Shown here piece by piece: positions 1 to 8,135 of a stretch of DNA of 19,193 bases (the stretch's first letter is position 1; every line of letters begins with the position of its first letter). Made by a program: the position numbers and the translations under genes. The notes under the pieces were generated by a model. The model was not told the origin of the DNA. It searched no databases and saw nothing but the letters and a program-made list of their open reading frames with translations. The DNA is from Pseudomonadota bacterium. Its GTDB lineage: Bacteria > Pseudomonadota > Gammaproteobacteria > Xanthomonadales > Xanthomonadaceae. The stretch lies in contig JAEWOJ010000146.1 of NCBI GenBank assembly GCA_023399815.1, forward strand, positions 1-19,193. Reading direction: 5' to 3'.

Positions 1-635
1 CCGCCTTCGACGATCCCGACGTGATCGCCGGCCAGGGCACGCTAGGCATCGAACTGGCCCCGCATGCACCGGACGTGGTGATCGTGCCGATCGGCGGCGG
101 CGGCCTGGCCTCCGGCGTCGCGCTGGCGCTGAAGTCGCAGGGCGTGCGCATCATCGGCGCGCAGGTCGAGGGCGTGGATTCGATGGCGCGCGCGATCAAG
201 GGCGACGTGCGCGAGATCGCGCCGGTGGCCACGCTGGCCGACGGCGTCAAGGTCAAGATCCCCGGCTTCCTCACCCGCCGCCTGTGCGCCAGCCTGCTCG
301 ACGACGTGGTCATCGTGCGCGAGGCCGAGCTGCGCGAGACCCTGGTGCGGTTGGCGCTGGAGGAACACGTCATCGCCGAGGGCGCCGGCGCGCTGGCGCT
401 GGCCGCCGGCCGCCGCGTGGCCGGCAAGCGCAAGTGCGCGGTGGTCTCCGGCGGCAACATCGACGCTGCCGTGCTGTCCACGCTGCTGTCCGAAGTGCGC
501 CCCAGCCCGCCACGCAAGCCGCGACGGCGCAACGCCGAACGACTTAGAAGCCGCGCAGTCCCACCGACGCTGCGCACCGCCAAACCCGAATCCACCCCCA
601 TTACCGCCAACGCCGTCGAGGAGACCCTCTGGTGA
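1..635 (+). CDS. ilvA: Threonine ammonia-lyase (threonine dehydratase), 3' part
   Basis: PLP enzyme that deaminates threonine to 2-oxobutanoate, the first step of isoleucine synthesis. The gene is cut by the window edge; the reading frame is open from base 3 (AFDDPDVIAGQGT, the family's pre-loop segment). Visible family signatures are the glycine-rich PLP-phosphate loop GGGGLASG, the segment EGAGALALAA and the C-terminal SGGNID. After SGGNID only about 60 residues remain, ending in a basic, proline-rich tail with no ACT-like regulatory domain, so this is the short form rather than the two-domain E. coli IlvA type. Its stop codon overlaps the leuA GTG start by 4 bases (GTGA, 632-635), which implies translational coupling with leuA. 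A catabolic TdcB-type role is the alternative, but the leu context favours biosynthesis. Confidence 0.88.
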   Translation, partial: AFDDPDVIAGQGTLGIELAPHAPDVVIVPIGGGGLASGVALALKSQGVRIIGAQVEGVDSMARAIKGDVREIAPVATLADGVKVKIPGFLTRRLCASLLDDVVIVREAELRETLVRLALEEHVIAEGAGALALAAGRRVAGKRKCAVVSGGNIDAAVLSTLLSEVRPSPPRKPRRRNAERLRSRAVPPTLRTAKPESTPITANAVEETLW

Positions 636-2188
636 ATACTCCAACCATCAACATCCCGCGAATTACCATCTTCGACACGACCCTGCGCGACGGCGAACAA
701 TCCCCGGGCTGCAGCATGACCCCACCGCAGAAGCTGGTGATGGCACGCGCCCTGGCCGAACTGGGTGTGGACGTGATCGAAACCGGCTTCCCGGCCAGTT
801 CGCAGTCCGACCGCGAGGCGATGGCGCTGATCGGCCGCGAGGTGCGCGACCCGGTGCTGGCGGTGCTGTCGCGCTGCCTGCCGGGCGACATCGAGACTTC
901 GGTCAAGGCGCTGGAAGCGGCCGCCAGGCCGCGCCTGCACGTGTTCCTGTCCACCAGCCCGCTGCACCGCGAGCACAAGCTGCGCATGAGCAAGGAGCAG
1001 GTGCTGGAATCGGTGCACAGGCATGTGAGCATGGCGCGCGGCTACATCGACGACGTCGAGTTCTCGGCCGAGGACGCCACCCGCACCGAGCTGGATTTCC
1101 TGACCGAGGTGGCGCAGGTCGCCATCGCCGCCGGCGCGCGCACCATCAACCTGCCCGATACCGTGGGCTTCACCACGCCGGACGAGATCCGCGCGATGTT
1201 CCAGCACGTCATCGGCAACGCTGCCGGCGCCGACAAGGTCATCTTCAGCGCGCACTGCCACAACGACCTGGGCCTGGCCGTGGCCAACTCGCTGGCCGCC
1301 ATCGAAGGCGGCGCGCGCCAGGTGGAAGGCTCGATCAATGGCATCGGCGAACGCGCCGGCAACTGCGCGCTGGAGGAGATCGCCATGGTGCTGAAGGTGC
1401 GCAACGCCTTCTACAACTTCGACACGGGCTTCGACACCCGCCGTATCGTGCCGACCTCGCAGCTGCTGCAGCGCCTGGTGGGCATGCCGGTACAGCGCAA
1501 CAAGGCCATCGTCGGCGCCAACGCGTTCGCGCACGAATCGGGCATCCACCAACACGGCATGCTGCGCAACCGCAACACCTACGAAATCATGCGTCCGGAA
1601 GACGTGGGCTGGGAGTCCTCGCAGATGGTGCTGGGCCGCCACAGCGGCCGCGCCGCAGTCGAGGCGCGCCTGCGCGCGCTGGGCTACTGGCTGGAGGAGG
1701 AAGAGCTGAAACTGGTGTTCGACCAGTTCAAGGCCCTGTGCGAGCAGCAGCGCGTGGTCACCGACGCCGACCTGCAGACCCTGATGCAGGGCAACTCCGG
1801 CAGCGACGGCTACCGCCTGGCGTCGATGACCATCAGCGACGTCGGCAGCCGCGCCAACGCGCTGGTCGAACTGTCCGACCCGGAAGGCAACCGCGTGGCC
1901 GAGACCGCGCAGGGCGATGGCCCGGTCGATGCGCTGTTCTCGGCGCTGTCGGCCGCCACCGGCGTGCAGCTGACCCTGGACAGCTACCACGTGCACAGCG
2001 TGGGCATCGGCGCCGACGCGCGCGGCGAGGCCAACTTGGGCGTGCGCCACGAGGGCAACATCTACGAAGGCACCGGCACCAGCCGCGACATCATCGAGGC
2101 CAGCGCGCTGGCCTGGCTGGACGTCACCAACCGCCTGCTGCGCCAGCGCGAAGAAATGCGGAACCGCGAGACTGTTGCAGCCACTTGA
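632..2188 (+). CDS. leuA: 2-isopropylmalate synthase
   Basis: Condenses acetyl-CoA with 2-oxoisovalerate, the committed step of leucine synthesis. The 518-residue product has the usual full length. The N-terminal TIM barrel carries FDTTLRDGEQSPG (residues 14-26, catalytic Arg and metal Asp) and the metal-binding HCHND (208-212), followed by the GSINGIGERAGN segment. The C-terminal region from about residue 375 has the look of the LeuA dimer/allosteric domain that binds leucine. The GTG start at 632 is preceded by GAGGAG at 618-623 with 8-base spacing and overlaps the ilvA stop, so the two are probably co-translated. It is the first gene of the leuACDB run. Confidence 0.96.
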   Translation: MNTPTINIPRITIFDTTLRDGEQSPGCSMTPPQKLVMARALAELGVDVIETGFPASSQSDREAMALIGREVRDPVLAVLSRCLPGDIETSVKALEAAARPRLHVFLSTSPLHREHKLRMSKEQVLESVHRHVSMARGYIDDVEFSAEDATRTELDFLTEVAQVAIAAGARTINLPDTVGFTTPDEIRAMFQHVIGNAAGADKVIFSAHCHNDLGLAVANSLAAIEGGARQVEGSINGIGERAGNCALEEIAMVLKVRNAFYNFDTGFDTRRIVPTSQLLQRLVGMPVQRNKAIVGANAFAHESGIHQHGMLRNRNTYEIMRPEDVGWESSQMVLGRHSGRAAVEARLRALGYWLEEEELKLVFDQFKALCEQQRVVTDADLQTLMQGNSGSDGYRLASMTISDVGSRANALVELSDPEGNRVAETAQGDGPVDALFSALSAATGVQLTLDSYHVHSVGIGADARGEANLGVRHEGNIYEGTGTSRDIIEASALAWLDVTNRLLRQREEMRNRETVAAT

Positions 2189-2195
2189 AGACAAG

Positions 2196-2303
2196 CCCCC
2201 TCCCTTTCGCCGCAGGCGAAGGGGAGGGTTGGGGAGGGGTGCTGTTGCCCGCCAGGAGCAACCCCCTCCCGACCTCCCCCTTGCGCTGCGCGCAAAGGGG
2301 AGG
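2196..2303. repeat. Paired palindromic intergenic repeat, C-rich family, leuA-leuC gap
   Basis: Two imperfect hairpins in inverted orientation: 2196-2239 (TTCGCCGCAGGCGAA core) and 2262-2303 (TTGCGCTGCGCGCAA core), each flanked by CCCCTCCC/GGGAGG tracts. The same design recurs at 4515-4648 and 16355-16470. Together the arms could fold into one long cruciform or mRNA structure. The element fills almost the whole gap between two co-transcribed genes, so it probably affects mRNA stability or relative expression; this is inference. REP/BIME-like in layout, with no coding capacity. Confidence 0.85.
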
Positions 2304-2344
2304 AGAAAACCGCCTCCGCCCCGGAATTTCGTGAAGTCCAAACC

Positions 2345-3760
2345 ATGACCCAGCCACGCACCCTGTACGACAAACTGTGGGACGCCCACGTCGTCGTCCC
2401 CGAAAGCGACAGCGCGCCGGCCGTGCTGTACATCGACCTGCACCTGATCCACGAAGTCACCTCGCCGCAGGCCTTTACCGAACTGCGCGAGCGCGGCCTC
2501 ACGCCGCGCCGCCCGGACCGCACCAAGGCGACGATGGACCACTCCACGCCGACCCTGCCGGCCGGCGCCGACGGCAAGCTGCCCTACGCGAGCAAGGCCT
2601 CCGAAGCGCAGGTGCAGATGCTGGCCAGGAACTGCGCCGAGTACGGCATCGAGCTGTTCGACATGGCCTCGAGCAGCCGCGGCATCGTCCACGTCATCGC
2701 GCCGGAACAGGGCTTCACCCAGCCGGGCATGACGATTGTCTGTGGCGACAGCCACACCTCCACCCATGGCGCGTTCGGCGCGCTGGCCTTCGGCATCGGC
2801 ACCAGCGAGGTCGGCCACGTGCTGGCCACGCAGTGCCTGCTGCAGCGCAAGGCCAAAACCATGTCGATCACCGTCGACGGCGAACTGGCGCCGGGCGTCG
2901 GCGCCAAAGACGTGGTGCTGCACATCATCGGCGTCATCGGCGTCAACGGCGGCACCGGCCACGTGCTGGAATTCCGCGGTTCCACCATCGCGGCGATGGA
3001 CATGGAACAGCGCATGACCCTGTGCAACATGTCCATCGAGGCCGGCGCGCGCGCCGGCATGGTCGCGCCGGACCAGACCACCTTCGACTGGGTCGCCAGG
3101 ACCCCGCGCGGCCCCAAGGGCGCCGACTTCGACAAGGCGGTCGCCTACTGGAAAACGTTGCGCAGCGACGAAGGCGCGCGTTTCGACGTGGACGTACGCA
3201 TCGACGCCGCCGACATCCGCCCGACCCTGACCTGGGGCACGCACCCGGGCACCGCCATCGCCGTGGACGCGCCGATCCCGGCCGCCAACGACGCCGCCGC
3301 GCAGAAGGGCCTGGACTACATGAAGTTCGCCGCCGGTCACGCGCTGGCCGGCACGCCGGTGGACGTGGTGTTCGTCGGCTCCTGCACCAACGGCCGCCTG
3401 AGCGACATGCGCGAGGTGGCGCAGGTGCTGCGCGGCCGCCGCATCGCCGCCGGCGTGCGCATGCTGGTGGTGCCGGGCTCGGAGATCGTCAAACGCGACG
3501 CCGAGGCCGAGGGCATCCACGAGATCGTGCGTGCCGCCGGCGCCGAATGGCGCGAACCCGGCTGCTCGATGTGCATTGCCATGAACGGCGACCTGGTCGC
3601 GCCGGGGCAGCTGGCGGTGAGCACCAGCAACCGCAATTTCGAGGGCCGCCAGGGCCCGGGCTCGCGCACCCTGCTGGCCTCGCCGCTGAGCGCGGCCTGG
3701 GCCGCGGTGAACGGCAAGGTCGCCGACCCGCGCGAGCTGTTCAACCAGGAGGTGGCGTGA
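2345..3760 (+). CDS. leuC: 3-isopropylmalate dehydratase, large subunit
   Basis: Aconitase-family subunit that, with LeuD, isomerises 2- to 3-isopropylmalate. The 471-residue product is the normal length. The three [4Fe-4S] cysteines are present: Cys347 in VGSCTNGR and Cys407/Cys410 in EPGCSMC, the same numbering as the E. coli protein. VCGDSHTSTHGAFG (132-145) is the family substrate/cluster loop. The ATG at 2345 begins MTQPRTLYDKLWDAH, a typical LeuC N-terminus. The Shine-Dalgarno is weak (GTGAAG upstream), and a palindromic repeat separates it from leuA. Confidence 0.97.
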   Translation: MTQPRTLYDKLWDAHVVVPESDSAPAVLYIDLHLIHEVTSPQAFTELRERGLTPRRPDRTKATMDHSTPTLPAGADGKLPYASKASEAQVQMLARNCAEYGIELFDMASSSRGIVHVIAPEQGFTQPGMTIVCGDSHTSTHGAFGALAFGIGTSEVGHVLATQCLLQRKAKTMSITVDGELAPGVGAKDVVLHIIGVIGVNGGTGHVLEFRGSTIAAMDMEQRMTLCNMSIEAGARAGMVAPDQTTFDWVARTPRGPKGADFDKAVAYWKTLRSDEGARFDVDVRIDAADIRPTLTWGTHPGTAIAVDAPIPAANDAAAQKGLDYMKFAAGHALAGTPVDVVFVGSCTNGRLSDMREVAQVLRGRRIAAGVRMLVVPGSEIVKRDAEAEGIHEIVRAAGAEWREPGCSMCIAMNGDLVAPGQLAVSTSNRNFEGRQGPGSRTLLASPLSAAWAAVNGKVADPRELFNQEVA

Positions 3761-3773
3761 TAGCCCCCGCCTT

Positions 3774-3915
3774 TACCCTTCTCCCTGCGGGAGAAGGTGC
3801 CCCGAAGGGGCGGATGAGGGCCGTCACTCCCGGCATCTCTCCGACCATCCAGCCAACCGCGCAATCTCACCCTCATCCGGCGCTGCGCGCCACCTTCTCC
3901 CGCAGGGAGAAGGGC
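3774..3915. repeat. Paired palindromic intergenic repeat, second family, leuC-leuD gap
   Basis: Left arm 3774-3820 contains CTTCTCCCTGCGGGAGAAG, then CCCCGAAGGGG and GGATGAGGG. Right arm 3868-3915 is its near inverse, with CCCTCATCC, GCGCTGCGCGC and CTTCTCCCGCAGGGAGAAG. The arm order is inverted, so the pair can fold end to end across a 47-base centre. The sequence differs from the C-rich family at 2196 and 4515. The right arm ends just before the leuD Shine-Dalgarno (AGGAA, 3923-3927), so folding could influence leuD translation. Confidence 0.85.
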
Positions 3916-3935
3916 AAAGCCCAGGAACCGCACTG

Positions 3936-4514
3936 ATGGCCGCTTTTACCCAACTCGTCTCGCGCAGCGTGGTGCTGCGCCAGACCAACATCGACACCGA
4001 CCAGATCATCCCGGCGCGGTTCCTCTCCACCACCGAGCGCGCCGGCCTGGGCCGCAACGCGTTCAACGACTGGCGCTGGCAGGCCGACGGCTCGCCGAAC
4101 CCGGAATTCGCCTTCAACCAGCCGCACAACGCCGGCCGCAGCATCCTGCTGGCTGGGCGCAACTTCGGCTGCGGCTCCTCGCGCGAGCATGCACCGTGGG
4201 CGCTGACCGACCTGGGCCTGCGGGCCATCGTCAGCAGCGAGATCGCCGACATCTTCCGCGGCAACTCGCTGAAGAACGGCCTGCTGCCGATCGTGCTGGA
4301 CGAGGCCGACGTGCAGGACCTGATGCAGCGCCCGGACGACGAACTGACCATCGACGTGGCCACGCGCGAACTGCGCACGCCGGCCGGCAAGGTGTATGTC
4401 TTCCCGCTGGACGGCTTCTCGCAGACCTGCCTGCTGGAAGGCGTGGACCAGCTGGGCTGGCTGCTGGGGCGCGTACCGGAGATCGAGCGGTACGAGACGT
4501 CGCGCGCGGCCTGA
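3936..4514 (+). CDS. leuD: 3-isopropylmalate dehydratase, small subunit
   Basis: Swivelling-domain partner of LeuC. The product has 192 residues, slightly short but complete. Family marks are NIDTDQIIPARFL near the N-terminus, GRNFGCGSSREHAPWAL (substrate-binding loop, about residues 72-88) and ISSEIADIFRGNSLKNGLLPI-like sequence after it. The ATG at 3936 has AGGAA at 3923-3927, 8 bases upstream. It is third in the leuACDB run and is separated from leuC and leuB only by repeat elements. Sequence and context agree, so the call is firm. Confidence 0.96.
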   Translation: MAAFTQLVSRSVVLRQTNIDTDQIIPARFLSTTERAGLGRNAFNDWRWQADGSPNPEFAFNQPHNAGRSILLAGRNFGCGSSREHAPWALTDLGLRAIVSSEIADIFRGNSLKNGLLPIVLDEADVQDLMQRPDDELTIDVATRELRTPAGKVYVFPLDGFSQTCLLEGVDQLGWLLGRVPEIERYETSRAA

Positions 4515-4648
4515 TGCCCCTCCCCTTGCCCGCGTAGCGGGCAGGGGGAGGTTGGGAGGGGGTCCGCTTTCCGCCTGCGCCCAGGCACACAAAGCCAAAG
4601 CTCCCCCCTCCCCAACCCTCCCCTGCGCCTGCAGCGCAAGGGAGGGAG
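4515..4648. repeat. Paired palindromic intergenic repeat, C-rich family, leuD-leuB gap
   Basis: Left arm 4515-4561 has the hairpin TTGCCCGCGTAGCGGGCA between CCCCTCCCC and GGGGGAGG. Right arm 4601-4648 has TGCGCCTGCAGCGCA within CTCCCC/GGGAGGGAG. The left arm is nearly identical to that at 16355-16400 (CCCGCGTAGCGGG there reads CCCGCGCAGCGGG). It is the same family as the element at 2196-2303. The remaining bases to leuB (4649-4718) hold no gene. Confidence 0.85.
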
Positions 4649-4718
4649 CCCAAAGCACCGCCTGCGTTGCGCCACGCGCGTCACCGCAGGCATTGAAAGC
4701 AACTCACCGGAATCTTCC

Positions 4719-5780
4719 ATGCAAGCCAACATCGTCGTACTGCCGGGTGACGGCATCGGCCCCGAGATCACCGTCGCCGCGGTGGACGTGCTCAAGACCA
4801 TCTCCAACCGCTTCAGCCATGACTTCACTTTCGCCGAGCACGACATCGGCGGCATCGCCATCGACAACCATGGCGAACCGCTGCCGGCCGCTACGCTTGA
4901 GGCGTGCAGCAAGGCCGACGCAGTGCTGCTCGGCGCCGTCGGCGGGCCGAAATGGTCCGACCCCAACGCCAAGGTGCGCCCGGAACAGGGCCTGCTGGCG
5001 ATCCGCAAGGCGCTGGGCCTGTTCGCCAACCTGCGCCCGGTGCGCACCCACCCCGCCGCACTGCATGCTTCGCCGATCAAGGCCGAGCTGCTCACCGACG
5101 TGGACTTCGTGGTCGTACGCGAGCTGACCGGCGGCATCTACTTCGGCGACAAGACCCGCAACGCCGACAGCGCCAGCGACCTGTGCCGCTACACCGTGGC
5201 CGAGATCGAGCGCGTGCTGCGCAGCGCCTTCCGCCTGGCGCAGCAGCGCCGCGGCAAACTGACCTCGGTGGACAAGGCCAACGTGCTGGAGACCTCGCGG
5301 TTGTGGCGCGACGTGGCCGCGCGCATCGGCCGCGAGGAATTCCCGGACGTGGAACTGGAACACCAGCTGGTCGATTCCATGGCCATGCACCTGATCGCCA
5401 AGCCGCGCGCCTACGACGTGATCGTCACCGAGAACATGTTCGGCGACATCCTCACCGACGAGGCCTCGATGCTGGCCGGCTCGCTGGGCCTGCTGCCGTC
5501 CGCCTCGCTGGGCGAGCAGGGCAAGGTCGGCATCTTCGAGCCGATCCACGGCTCGGCGCCGGACATCGCCGGCAAGGGCATCGCCAACCCCTACGCCACC
5601 ATCCTCAGCGCGGCCATGCTGCTGCGCCACTCGCTGGGGCTGGAGGCCGAAGCCGCGGCCGTCGAGCAGGCAGTCGCCGCCGCGCTGGACGACGGCCTGT
5701 TCACCGCCGACCTCGCCGCGCAGGGACGAGCGCTTTCCACATCCCAGGCGGCGCAGGCGGTTCTCGCCCGCCTGCAATGA
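4719..5780 (+). CDS. leuB: 3-isopropylmalate dehydrogenase
   Basis: NAD-dependent oxidative decarboxylase that makes 2-oxoisocaproate, the last Leu-specific step before transamination. The product has 353 residues, typical for LeuB. The N-terminus has LPGDGIGPE (8-16). Further marks are LRPVRTHP (substrate arginines), ELTGGIYFG and, in the second half, VTENMFGDILTDEASML, which carries the metal-binding aspartates, then EPIHGSAPDIAGKGIANP (NAD site). The ATG at 4719 has GGAA at 4709-4712. It is last in the leu run and is followed directly by an intrinsic terminator. Confidence 0.97.
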   Translation: MQANIVVLPGDGIGPEITVAAVDVLKTISNRFSHDFTFAEHDIGGIAIDNHGEPLPAATLEACSKADAVLLGAVGGPKWSDPNAKVRPEQGLLAIRKALGLFANLRPVRTHPAALHASPIKAELLTDVDFVVVRELTGGIYFGDKTRNADSASDLCRYTVAEIERVLRSAFRLAQQRRGKLTSVDKANVLETSRLWRDVAARIGREEFPDVELEHQLVDSMAMHLIAKPRAYDVIVTENMFGDILTDEASMLAGSLGLLPSASLGEQGKVGIFEPIHGSAPDIAGKGIANPYATILSAAMLLRHSLGLEAEAAAVEQAVAAALDDGLFTADLAAQGRALSTSQAAQAVLARLQ

Positions 5781-5787
5781 CTCCATG

Positions 5788-5810
5788 ACGCGGCCTACGG
5801 GCCGCGTTTT
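5788..5810 (+). terminator. Intrinsic terminator of the leu operon
   Basis: ACGCGGCC (5788-5795), loop TACG, GGCCGCGT (5800-5807), then TTTT. It lies 7 bases after the leuB stop and just upstream of gdhA, which separates the two units. Confidence 0.85.
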
Positions 5811-5855
5811 CGTTCCGGCTGTCCATTTGCGGTCCCTTCCCCGTCTTCAGGAGGA

Positions 5856-7205
<1,350 letters not shown>

Positions 7206-7482
7206 GGATTGCTGGTCCCTTCTATCCATCTGGAGGAAGGGACACCGCAGGCACTCGGCCCAAGCAACTCATCACCTCAAGGGCTTGAGCGCTTGCGTTA
7301 TGCCGAGCAATTCGGGGTGTAACCGATATGGCCGCAAACGCGCGGTGTTTACCGCCGGCTTCGTGGCAACACCACCCCCTCATTCCTCCCAAGTCATTGA
7401 TATTTCAGCATCACCGCATCTTCACATTGGCGCCAGAAAGCGGGACACTTGGGCAACGCCGCGATTAGGCGGCCGAATAGGC
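7206..7482. other. Gene-free junction between gdhA and the cassette array
   Basis: About 277 bases without a supportable gene. It starts with a GTCCCTTC/GAAGGGAC inverted repeat (7215-7243) that may end the gdhA transcript. I looked here for an intI integrase or fragments of one, because this is the side where an attI site and integrase would sit given the attC orientation, and found no recognisable integrase motif in either strand. Confidence 0.5.
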
Positions 7483-7489
7483 GTTAGGC
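7451..7489 (+). other. Degenerate attC or attI-like core at left array edge
   Basis: GTTAGGC at 7483-7489 is a perfect integron core site (GTTRRRY). AACGCC (7455-7460) and GGCGTT (7480-7485, spaced by about 20 bases) are complementary, but the whole is only about 39 bp, too short for a normal attC. It may be a deleted attC or the remains of attI. It marks the left limit of the first (symE) cassette. Confidence 0.45.
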
Positions 7490-7502
7490 CCGTAAAAAGC
7501 AG

Positions 7503-7537
7503 AATGCCGCAGGCGATGGTTGTTCGCCTGCGGCATT
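7503..7537. terminator. Terminator of symE copy A (likely bidirectional)
   Basis: A perfect 14-bp inverted repeat, AATGCCGCAGGCGA (7503-7516) and TCGCCTGCGGCATT (7524-7537), with a 7-base loop. On the minus strand, downstream of symE, it is followed by CTGCTTTTT; on the plus strand by TTC. It lies 8 bases past the symE stop. Confidence 0.8.
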
Positions 7538-7544
7538 TTCCGCA

Positions 7545-7769
7545 TTACTCTTCGGCTACGATCATGATGCCGCGTTCAGTCACTTGTACGCGCGCTTTCT
7601 GGCCTACCGTGAATCCTGCCGCTTGCAACCAATCGCCACTCAAACGCAAAAATGGTACTTGTCGTGGTCGGGTTCGACGCTCTATGTCCCTGTGCTGGCT
7701 TTCGTAGATCTGATAGCCAACGGTCAAGAACCGCGGCTCCGGCTGCACAGTACTTTTCTTTACGGCCAT
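7545..7769 (-). CDS. symE: SymE-family toxin, copy A
   Basis: 74-residue protein with the AbrB/SpoVT-like fold signature of SymE: RQVPFLRLSGDWLQAAGFTVGQKARVQVTERGIMIV resembles the E. coli SymE core (KGQWLEAAGF). E. coli SymE is an SOS-induced toxin repressed by the antisense RNA SymR and reported to condense nucleic acid; this copy lacks the longer E. coli C-terminus. The ATG at 7769 has a strong Shine-Dalgarno, AGGAGG (7775-7780 on the minus strand), 5 bases away. It runs against the cassette ORFs and has its own promoter, structured leader and terminator inside one cassette. It is paralogous to 12383-12604. Toxicity here is inferred from family. Confidence 0.82.
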   Translation of the reverse strand: MAVKKSTVQPEPRFLTVGYQIYESQHRDIERRTRPRQVPFLRLSGDWLQAAGFTVGQKARVQVTERGIMIVAEE

Positions 7770-7774
7770 AGTGG

Positions 7775-7916
7775 CCTCCTAGCGGATTGTTGAGTTATGC
7801 CCCTGTTGAGAGGGCGACCGAGTACTTCAACACCGCCGCTAGACGGCCCCCAGCTTTCCCCGGCAAGCCGGGTCTTGTATGACTGGACGCTACTCGGCCA
7901 TAGAAACTATGGGCGC
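7775..7916 (-). promoter_or_regulatory. Structured 5' leader of symE copy A
   Basis: Predicted elements (+ strand coordinates): hairpin GCCC/GGGC (7799-7802, 7812-7815) with loop CTGTTGAGA; long-range stem CCGAGTA/TACTCGG (7818-7824, 7891-7897) enclosing GCCG/CGGC (7835-7847) and CCCGGC/GCCGGG (7859-7872); and hairpin CCATAG/CTATGG (7898-7912). TCAACA (7827-7832) is complementary to TGTTGA in the 7804-7809 loop, in a third copy near the Shine-Dalgarno (7788-7793), and in the upstream short RNA (7960-7965). Most of the outline is repeated with compensatory changes in copy B at 12611-12753. Confidence 0.65.
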
Positions 7917-7972
7917 AAAAAAACCGCGTTTCAGTCGCGGGCACTGCTAGCGGAAGGTATGTTGAGTACCTT
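7917..7972 (-). ncRNA. Putative short terminated RNA upstream of symE copy A
   Basis: Read on the minus strand: a 5' hairpin (AAGGTA/TACCTT stem, 7954-7959 and 7967-7972, loop 7960-7966), a short linker, then an intrinsic terminator, CCGCG/CGCGG (7924-7928, 7936-7940) followed by seven Ts (7923-7917). A promoter at 7978-8006 would start transcription at about 7971, so the RNA would be roughly 55 nt. It could be a discrete regulator of symE or the attenuated form of the symE leader transcript. Confidence 0.55.
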
Positions 7973-7977
7973 GGGCC

Positions 7978-8006
7978 AATCTAGCCTCCTACCGGCTTGC
8001 GGTCAA
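7978..8006 (-). promoter_or_regulatory. Sigma-70-like promoter for the symE copy A transcript
   Basis: On the minus strand TTGACC (8006-8001), a 17-base spacer, and TAGATT (7983-7978). The same TTGACC with TAGATC occurs at the equivalent place before copy B. It sits between attC 8020-8132 and the leader, so the cassette carries its own promoter, as is common for toxin-type cassettes. Confidence 0.65.
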
Positions 8007-8019
8007 CTCGCAGGCACGG

Positions 8020-8132
8020 GCCTAACAATTCGTTCAAGCCGACCCCGCATCGGGGCAGCGCCTGCGTGCTTTACGCTACGCTAGCACGCAGTCGCCGCCC
8101 CGCTGCGGGGCGGCTTAACTCAGGCGTTAGGT
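8020..8132 (+). repeat. attC site 1 (long form)
   Basis: R'' GCCTAAC (8020-8026) and R' GTTAGGT (8126-8132). The 113-bp interior has extra palindromes: CCCCGCATCGGGG, a CTGCGTGC...GCACGCAG stem and GCCGCCCCGCTGCGGGGCGGC. The arms TTCAAGCCG/CGGCTTAA match the other sites. This is an enlarged variable terminal structure. Confidence 0.88.
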
Positions 8133-8135
8133 GCC

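Noticed and set aside
2377..3936. Open frame of 519 codons overlapping leuC in another frame
   Set aside because: Arg/Gly/Pro-rich shadow of leuC, no start signal, no recognisable domain.
7245..7325. Possible second attC-like site around GCGTTATGCC
   Set aside because: The core GTTATGC does not fit GTTRRRY and no matching left arm with a proper R'' box was found.
7797..8084. Plus-strand frames over the symE A leader and attC 1
   Set aside because: They cover structured RNA and attC sequence; the equivalent region of copy B does not keep the frame.
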